Assembly: GCA_022813625.1 (NCBI GenBank)
Contig: JAKLMB010000028.1
Coordinates: 124,001 to 188,000 of the forward strand
Direction of reading: 5' to 3'
Length of the DNA stretch: 64,000 bases
Source of the DNA: Aaosphaeria pasadenensis
Taxonomy: Eukaryota; Ascomycota; Dothideomycetes; Pleosporales
The notes under the pieces were generated by a model, which worked only from the letters and a program-made list of their open reading frames with translations, had not been told where the DNA came from and ran no database searches. The position numbers and the translations under genes were made by a program. Below are positions 58,651 to 64,000 of this stretch, in pieces (position 1 is the first letter of the stretch; every line of letters begins with the position of its first letter).

Positions 58651-61497
58651 ATGGACGATAATGGCTGCGTACGAGACGTCTTCGCGACGGACGAGCTATG
58701 GAAGCCCTCAAGCTTCTTTGAGGATCCCTTCACGCAGGAATCTACATTGTTCGCGCCCATAGAGCTTGATCGTAAGTGCATCGCGTCCCCCTCAATTTAC
58801 GCGTCTAACCCAACCACAGTGCCATCGATCCAGCTAGACCATCCGTATGCGCCAAAAGGACCCTTAGACAAGGCACTCCAGCTGCCAGACCTCGAATCGT
58901 TTAAATTTGAACCCTTACCAGAGCTTGATAGCCTTGAGCCGTCGACTGTCTCCATCGACAGCCCGCAATTGGATGAGCAGGAGGAGGATATATGGCGTCT
59001 TGCCTTGGAATCTGGCCCTGCCAACAAAGATCTTAAGTTTTTCAGTTGGGAGGCATTCGAGAATCCAGACCATGTGGAAAAGCGATCACCGTACATTACA
59101 GAGTCGGGTACCGCTGCTCTTGATGCAGCTCTGGCTAAGCATGAGGGCAAATCAACCGCCAAAATCATCAAAAGACAGTCCCTTCTGAGTTGTCTGTGGA
59201 ATCTGGGCCTTGGACGCTCCTCGCTATTGTTTCAATTGGATACCAAATCGAGCGCTTTCGTGCAGGCCATTGATCAGGGACGAGCCTCGGGCCTGAGCCT
59301 CCCCGCTTCGCAAAGTATTGTGAAGCAATTCCTCCGAACTGGCAATTTGTTCGTTTATCTCCGCTCTTTCATAGAACGTACATTTGCATCGCCTACTTCC
59401 ATATCGACAAAAGTCGCATTGGCCACATGTGTGTCCAGCATCTTGTCGACCTTTGAGGATTATCTTGGTACACATTCGAACGAGATCACATCTTTGCTCC
59501 AGTTGCAGCGACTGTTCGCTAAACCACGGGTGATTCTAGCTCATGTGGGCCACCTCGTGGATGCTTTGAAGAACGCAAAGACAAACGAACATCTCTCGTC
59601 CTTACTACACCACATCGTCTTAGGGTTGGAAGGAGGGGACGAAGTTCTCTGCAGATTGTCGGCAGAAATACTTCGCAGGGTGGCACAGCCTTGTTTGGAA
59701 CTCATAGGAGAATGGATTGGGACCCAGAGGGAATCAAGCACAACCTCCATAGAAGAGCGAGGCAGCTTCGTTCTGCTAGCAGACGGTCCTGACAGTCCGG
59801 ACCCGCGAGAGTACACATACAGATCAGAGATGATGCCTCGATTCATTTCGCCTGAAGATGGCAACACCATTTTTGAGACAGGCAACAGTTTGCGATTCCT
59901 CAAGCTTCATCACCCCGAACATCCCTTGGCCTGCCCGGAGAAATTCGGCCTTTCATCCCCCAGGTTGGATTGGGAGTTCAAGTGGCAGGCCATTGAGGAT
60001 ATATCATCAAAAGCAAAATCGTATGAGGAAAGTTTACGCACCGCAATCCAACGATACTCACAAACCACGGAGGTGGAGGAGCGACAACGAGATAACTCAC
60101 GATTGACAAGGGACAACAATATAGTTGAGGTGGAACCGGATTTTCAGCAATATATTGAAGAGTCAGCGCAGCTCTTCGACCAAGATCCGCAGCAGGCCTT
60201 GGATCTCCCGCCTGATGAGCTAGGGAAAATTACTGCTGATATCTTGACTGGATCTGATGCAAAGTCCTATTCTGAATCCGAATCAAGGATTTTCGCACCG
60301 CCAACCTCCATCACCTCCACACTTTCCTTCCGACCACTGTTGCTCGCTCAAGCCAAGATAGTGAACGCAACCACGCTTCGACTCTTCTTCCGATCGCATA
60401 GCTTACGAAAGCATCTCTCGCTACAAAGGCAATATCATTTATTGAACGATGGAGTGTTCTCCTCACGACTTGCCTCTGCACTCTTTGACCCGGAGCGTGA
60501 AACAGCCGAGCGGCAGAAAGGAACCATGCGAAGTGGTGTACAGATGGGGCTGCAACTCGGAGCTCGAACCGAATGGCCGCCAGCAAGTTCGGAGCTTCGA
60601 CTTGCTCTCATGGGTGTTCTTAGTGAAGCTTACCACTCGTCTGCTCTCTATCACTCCACACTCAACGCCCCGGACACCGCGAACGCCCCCTTTGCCAACA
60701 ACAGAGACAAAGATGAACTTCCCGGCCAACTCAACTTCTCCATACGCCAACTCACGGAGCCGGAGATGGAAAAAATCATGGACCCAGACTCCCTCTACGC
60801 CCTCGACTTCCTCCGCCTCCAATACGTCCCCCCATCCCCTCTCAACCTCGTCATCACCACGTCCGCCCTCGACAAATACGACACCATCTTCAAATTCCTC
60901 CTCCGCCTCCTCCGCATGCTCTTCGTCGTCTCCCACCTACCACGCACTTACCCGTCCTCCCCACCCGCCCGCCGCTTCCGCACCGAAGCTCACCACTTCG
61001 TCACCGCGCTCTCGACATATATATTCCAAACCGGCATCGCCGAGCACTGGACGACCTTCGAGACGTACATATCGACGCTGGAGCAGCGGCTCCGCGAGGA
61101 GGACGCGGCGGGCGAACTAGGCACGCGCGTGACGTCGGGCCTCGAGTCGATAAAGGCGGCGCACGAGCAGTGTCTCGACGGGATTATGTTTTCCCTGCTG
61201 CTTCGTAGGCGCCAGAAGAAGGTGCTCGCGCTGCTGGAGGATATTTTCGAGTGTATTCTGCTGTTCGCGAAGACGCATCGTCCTGAAGCGTCGTCTGGGA
61301 AGGAAACGAAAGTTGCTGCTGGTGTTGACGAGGAGGAGCTCTACGCGAATCTGAAGGGCAAGATCAGGGTGTTCATCAGCGTGTGTAGGGGACTGACGGG
61401 TAAGAAGGGATATGGCAAGGGGCGCGGCACCGGGGAAGAGAATACAATCGAGAGGCTTGTCACCGTGTTGGAGATGAATTCGTACTATAGTCGCTAG
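58651..61497 (+). CDS. Gamma-tubulin complex component (Spc97/Spc98 family, GCP6-like)
   Basis: A structural subunit of the microtubule-nucleating gamma-tubulin complex at spindle pole bodies. Exons 58651-58771 and 58820-61497 give 932 aa. The 48-nt intron (58772-58819; GTAAGT, CTAACCCAACCACAG) preserves frame. The start at MDDNGCVRDVF is preferred because the 57 codons upstream from 58480 look like translated promoter. The N-terminal part has ELWKPSSFFEDPF. The GCP N-domain spans about residues 220-440 and the C-terminal GCP domain about 620-900 (DPDSLYALDFLRLQYVPPSPLNLVIT and HEQCLDGIMFSLLLRRRQKKV). Whether it is GCP5 or GCP6 is not certain; the N-terminus and length favour GCP6. Confidence 0.85.
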   Translation: MDDNGCVRDVFATDELWKPSSFFEDPFTQESTLFAPIELDRKCIASPSIYASNPTTVPSIQLDHPYAPKGPLDKALQLPDLESFKFEPLPELDSLEPSTVSIDSPQLDEQEEDIWRLALESGPANKDLKFFSWEAFENPDHVEKRSPYITESGTAALDAALAKHEGKSTAKIIKRQSLLSCLWNLGLGRSSLLFQLDTKSSAFVQAIDQGRASGLSLPASQSIVKQFLRTGNLFVYLRSFIERTFASPTSISTKVALATCVSSILSTFEDYLGTHSNEITSLLQLQRLFAKPRVILAHVGHLVDALKNAKTNEHLSSLLHHIVLGLEGGDEVLCRLSAEILRRVAQPCLELIGEWIGTQRESSTTSIEERGSFVLLADGPDSPDPREYTYRSEMMPRFISPEDGNTIFETGNSLRFLKLHHPEHPLACPEKFGLSSPRLDWEFKWQAIEDISSKAKSYEESLRTAIQRYSQTTEVEERQRDNSRLTRDNNIVEVEPDFQQYIEESAQLFDQDPQQALDLPPDELGKITADILTGSDAKSYSESESRIFAPPTSITSTLSFRPLLLAQAKIVNATTLRLFFRSHSLRKHLSLQRQYHLLNDGVFSSRLASALFDPERETAERQKGTMRSGVQMGLQLGARTEWPPASSELRLALMGVLSEAYHSSALYHSTLNAPDTANAPFANNRDKDELPGQLNFSIRQLTEPEMEKIMDPDSLYALDFLRLQYVPPSPLNLVITTSALDKYDTIFKFLLRLLRMLFVVSHLPRTYPSSPPARRFRTEAHHFVTALSTYIFQTGIAEHWTTFETYISTLEQRLREEDAAGELGTRVTSGLESIKAAHEQCLDGIMFSLLLRRRQKKVLALLEDIFECILLFAKTHRPEASSGKETKVAAGVDEEELYANLKGKIRVFISVCRGLTGKKGYGKGRGTGEENTIERLVTVLEMNSYYSR

Positions 61498-61590
61498 GTA
61501 TCTTCATCGTCTTCATAATAGAATTGGTTTCTTTCGATGTAAACTTTCTCTTCAGTTCCATTGAGCCCTTCCCGGTTGGTTCCAAATCTG

Positions 61591-63540
61591 CTAGATCAGA
61601 GTTGTCGCAAACCTTCTTGCCGACACGCGCCTCTCAAACAAGATATCTAGTTCTTCAAACGACCTTGCTTTCGTCTCAGGGACGAATAAAAATGAAAGCA
61701 CAAATGACAGAATCGACAAAGCCGCGAAAATGAACCCAATCTTGCCCCCCAAGTTGCCCGCATCCACATTGAACATGTAGGGAACACTAATGCTGAAAAC
61801 AACGCCCGCGAAGGCGTTGGTGATGAAACCGATTGCCGATGATTTGGCACGAAGACGGACGGACGAGAGCTCAGAAATCAACACCGGCCATGTTGCGCCG
61901 ACACCGAGATTGGTGACTGCACCAGAGGCAATAATTGATGCTCCGACGAACCTGTCACATCAGTTAGTCTCACTGTATGTCTTGTGGTGTTTGGTATCCT
62001 CACCTCGTCGCTGATTTGTTGTGGGGGAAGCAACCCGCAATGCCCATTGCAACGAAAACAGTGGCCGCGGCAATCGAGCTCCATAAGACAATAGTGCGCC
62101 TCCCAAACCTCGTGATAGTAACAAAGGCAATGGCGATGGTCACCATCGATACGCCAACGCCGATCTGAGACATTTGTAGTGACTGAGTAGGACTCATACC
62201 AGCCATGATCAAGAAGTAATTTGCGTTTGCTAAGATTGAGACTCCAAGGAAGTACTGAAGCAAGGCAACAATAATGATAATGAACGTTCGGCGACGATTG
62301 ACTCCTTGGAAACATTCTGAGAAGGAACTGTTTCCTGAGCTAGCGTCTGATTCCTTTTCATGGTCCAATACAGCGCGTATTTGTGTTAATGCGAGGGCGA
62401 CGTCAGATGTGGAACCATGTAGCCTAGAATAAGACTTTTGTGCTGCTTCGGTCTTGTCTTGGGAGACGAGAATGACTGGAGATTCTGGAAGAATCAGAGC
62501 AGCAAGTAAAGCTAGCCCTGAGAATGCCCACTGAGTTGCGAACGGGACCTTAAACACATCTCTTAGTTTCTAGGGTTAGAAAACGAATAAAAGGGGCTAA
62601 CCTTGAAGGATGAAATATCCAGTACCATGATACGCGAAAATACAATGGTTATGGCAATCATTTGGCCAACAGACTGAATGGAATTTGGGTCATTAGCACA
62701 ATCTTGAACTCTTCCTAATCATTCAGAGCCTTACATACCGTCATGAATGGAAAGAATGCCAAAAGAGCACCCCTCAACTTAACTGGCGAGATATCGGATA
62801 TATATGTCTGGCAGGTGGTCATCAGAATGCCCATTCCCATCCCAGTCACGATCTTCGAGAAGAGGAAGAGAACGCGGCGAGCTACAAGGGTCTTTAAGTC
62901 GGGCGAGGTAAATGCCATCGCGGTGCCTGTTATGATATTGGTTAGGTCAATTGACAATGTCGGTCATCGTAGTTTATTAGAAAAGACGCCTACCCAACGC
63001 AGTTGCAACTCCTCCGAGAGCGAATGCAAGACGACGGCCAAACTTGTCTTGAAAGGGCCCGTTAAATGCAGCTCCCATCATGATCCCAATTTGAATGAAT
63101 GCTGTCCAAAGTCCTTGCCATAAGGCTGGCAGAATCAACTGGCCCTTATATTGTTCCCCAAATGACATACTGATTGTTGGGTCAGTAAATAAGCACATAT
63201 TTGCACCGATTAAATCAATGCGCGTGTGCGAACAACGTACGAGAATGAAGGCAACGCCGTTATAGCGCCAGTGACGAGAATATCAAAGCCAAATGTCAGA
63301 GAACCTGCGTTGGCAAGGAAGGCGTAGGCTACTACGCGATAATTCGACTTCAGCTCCTGCCATACGGTTTGTTCGCTTGTCGAAGATTCTATTTCGAATT
63401 TCTTGATGCTTCCTTGTTCAGGAGCTACCGCATGCTCATCTATCAAAAACCATTAGTACTCGTATGCAATCAGGGGGACGAAAGGATAACTGACGATACT
63501 CTGGAGAGCCTTTGACAGCGTCCGTGTCCATAACCTTCAT
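61591..63540 (-). CDS. MFS transporter, sugar porter type
   Basis: A twelve-span proton-linked transporter of the sugar porter family. Minus-strand exons 63495-63540, 63241-63439, 62994-63169, 62739-62926, 62602-62673, 62004-62548 and 61591-61951 give 528 aa, frame closed at every junction. Motifs: FQDKFGRRLAFALGG (loop 2-3), PESPVIL after TM6, the central loop, FGRRTIVL (loop 8-9), and VPETKARSFEELD after TM12, all typical of hexose, maltose or glucoside carriers. The site between exons 5 and 6 is the weakest: a TTTAAG acceptor gives ...DISSFK-VPFATQW, matching related proteins. It ends 93 bases from the gamma-tubulin complex gene, tail to tail. Substrate unknown; no link to the peptide cluster beyond distance. 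Confidence 0.85.
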
Positions 63541-64000
63541 GGTAAAGTATTTGGTGAAAGATGGCCAGCAAGGGAGAAGATGTGATGAACACTTCTGAGT
63601 GGTGAAGAGATGTTCGAAGAGAGTTTTTATCAAACAATGATTTTGTGGAATTTGGCCGCATATATACTTTCATGCTCCGATTTAGTGTGGGGTAGGAGTT
63701 TCTGGGGAAGTGGATTCACAAGAATTCACACTAAACATGATCGATACTAAGACCGCCCAGAGTGTTCGATCAAGACATTGCTCGTTCCAGATCGGCTACT
63801 ATTGCTCGATTGATATTAAACCCGGTGCAACGTGATCCGAAGCTATTGATCAGTATGTCAGGTAGACATTCAAGCATAACAATATGACCATAGATCCCGA
63901 TGGATAGGGGCACCCGAACCCGAGTCGAAACCCTCCACTTCCCGAGCAGCTATTCGCTTGGCATTTGATCTATCTCTGTCTCGACATTGATACGACTATG
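63541..64000. other. Upstream region of MFS gene, right edge
   Basis: No gene seen in the last 460 bases. AT-rich, likely promoter of the MFS gene. Confidence 0.5.

Noticed and set aside
61591..63540. MFS transporter as part of the RiPP cluster
   Set aside because: Separated from it by two housekeeping genes and of the sugar porter type, so an independent gene is more likely.
1..64000. tRNA, rRNA, transposons and repeat-induced point mutation
   Set aside because: I looked for T-arm consensus, terminal repeats, transposase-like frames and strongly TA-rich mutated blocks and saw none. A dedicated scan could still find small RNA genes.

Overview
The window is nuclear DNA of a filamentous ascomycete (Pezizomycotina). 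The evidence is short GT-AG introns of mostly 44-70 nt with CTRAC-type branch sites, a Medusa-type developmental regulator, UstYa (DUF3328) oxidases, Kex2-processed repeat peptides, and housekeeping genes with typical filamentous-fungal architecture. I see no tRNA, rRNA, transposon or CRISPR array. Exon joins were made by hand and each was checked for reading-frame closure; none has transcript support.

Layout: 1-11.5 kb holds no gene I can support and looks like the large upstream region of medA (11.5-13.8 kb, +). After a 3 kb gap come an ADP-ribosylglycohydrolase (16.8-18.4, +), a secreted precursor with eight cationic Kex2 repeats (19.1-20.0, -) and a head-to-head UstYa-like gene (21.3-22.3, +). 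A small Cys-containing secreted protein follows (24.5-25.0, +). Then comes a housekeeping block: cyclase-associated protein (25.7-27.6, -), a Mak32-like PfkB kinase (28.0-29.2, +), a small membrane protein (29.2-29.6, -), mitoribosomal mL44 (29.9-31.1, +), a fungal pseudokinase (33.1-35.1, -), an unknown secreted/anchored membrane protein (37.3-38.4, +) and a secretory lipase (39.7-41.1, -).

The most interesting part is 42.0-56.2 kb: a compact candidate RiPP cluster of the dikaritin/ustiloxin type. It contains a 14-exon ABCC exporter (-), three UstYa-type oxidases (+, -, -), a secreted precursor with 21 identical copies of DADSHQSY separated by KR/RR Kex2 sites (52.7-53.6, +), and a class V PLP-dependent enzyme (54.6-56.2, +). 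A plausible flow is: secretory-pathway entry of the precursor, Kex2 cutting, UstYa oxidation or cyclisation (Tyr is the only aromatic residue in the unit), possible tailoring by the PLP enzyme, and ABC export. No P450, methyltransferase, tyrosinase, peptidase or transcription factor lies next to it.

To the right are a Cys-rich secreted protein (56.4-56.9, -), EAF7 of NuA4 (57.5-58.4, -), a gamma-tubulin complex component (58.7-61.5, +) and an MFS sugar-porter-type transporter (61.6-63.5, -). The housekeeping genes mark the right edge of the cluster.
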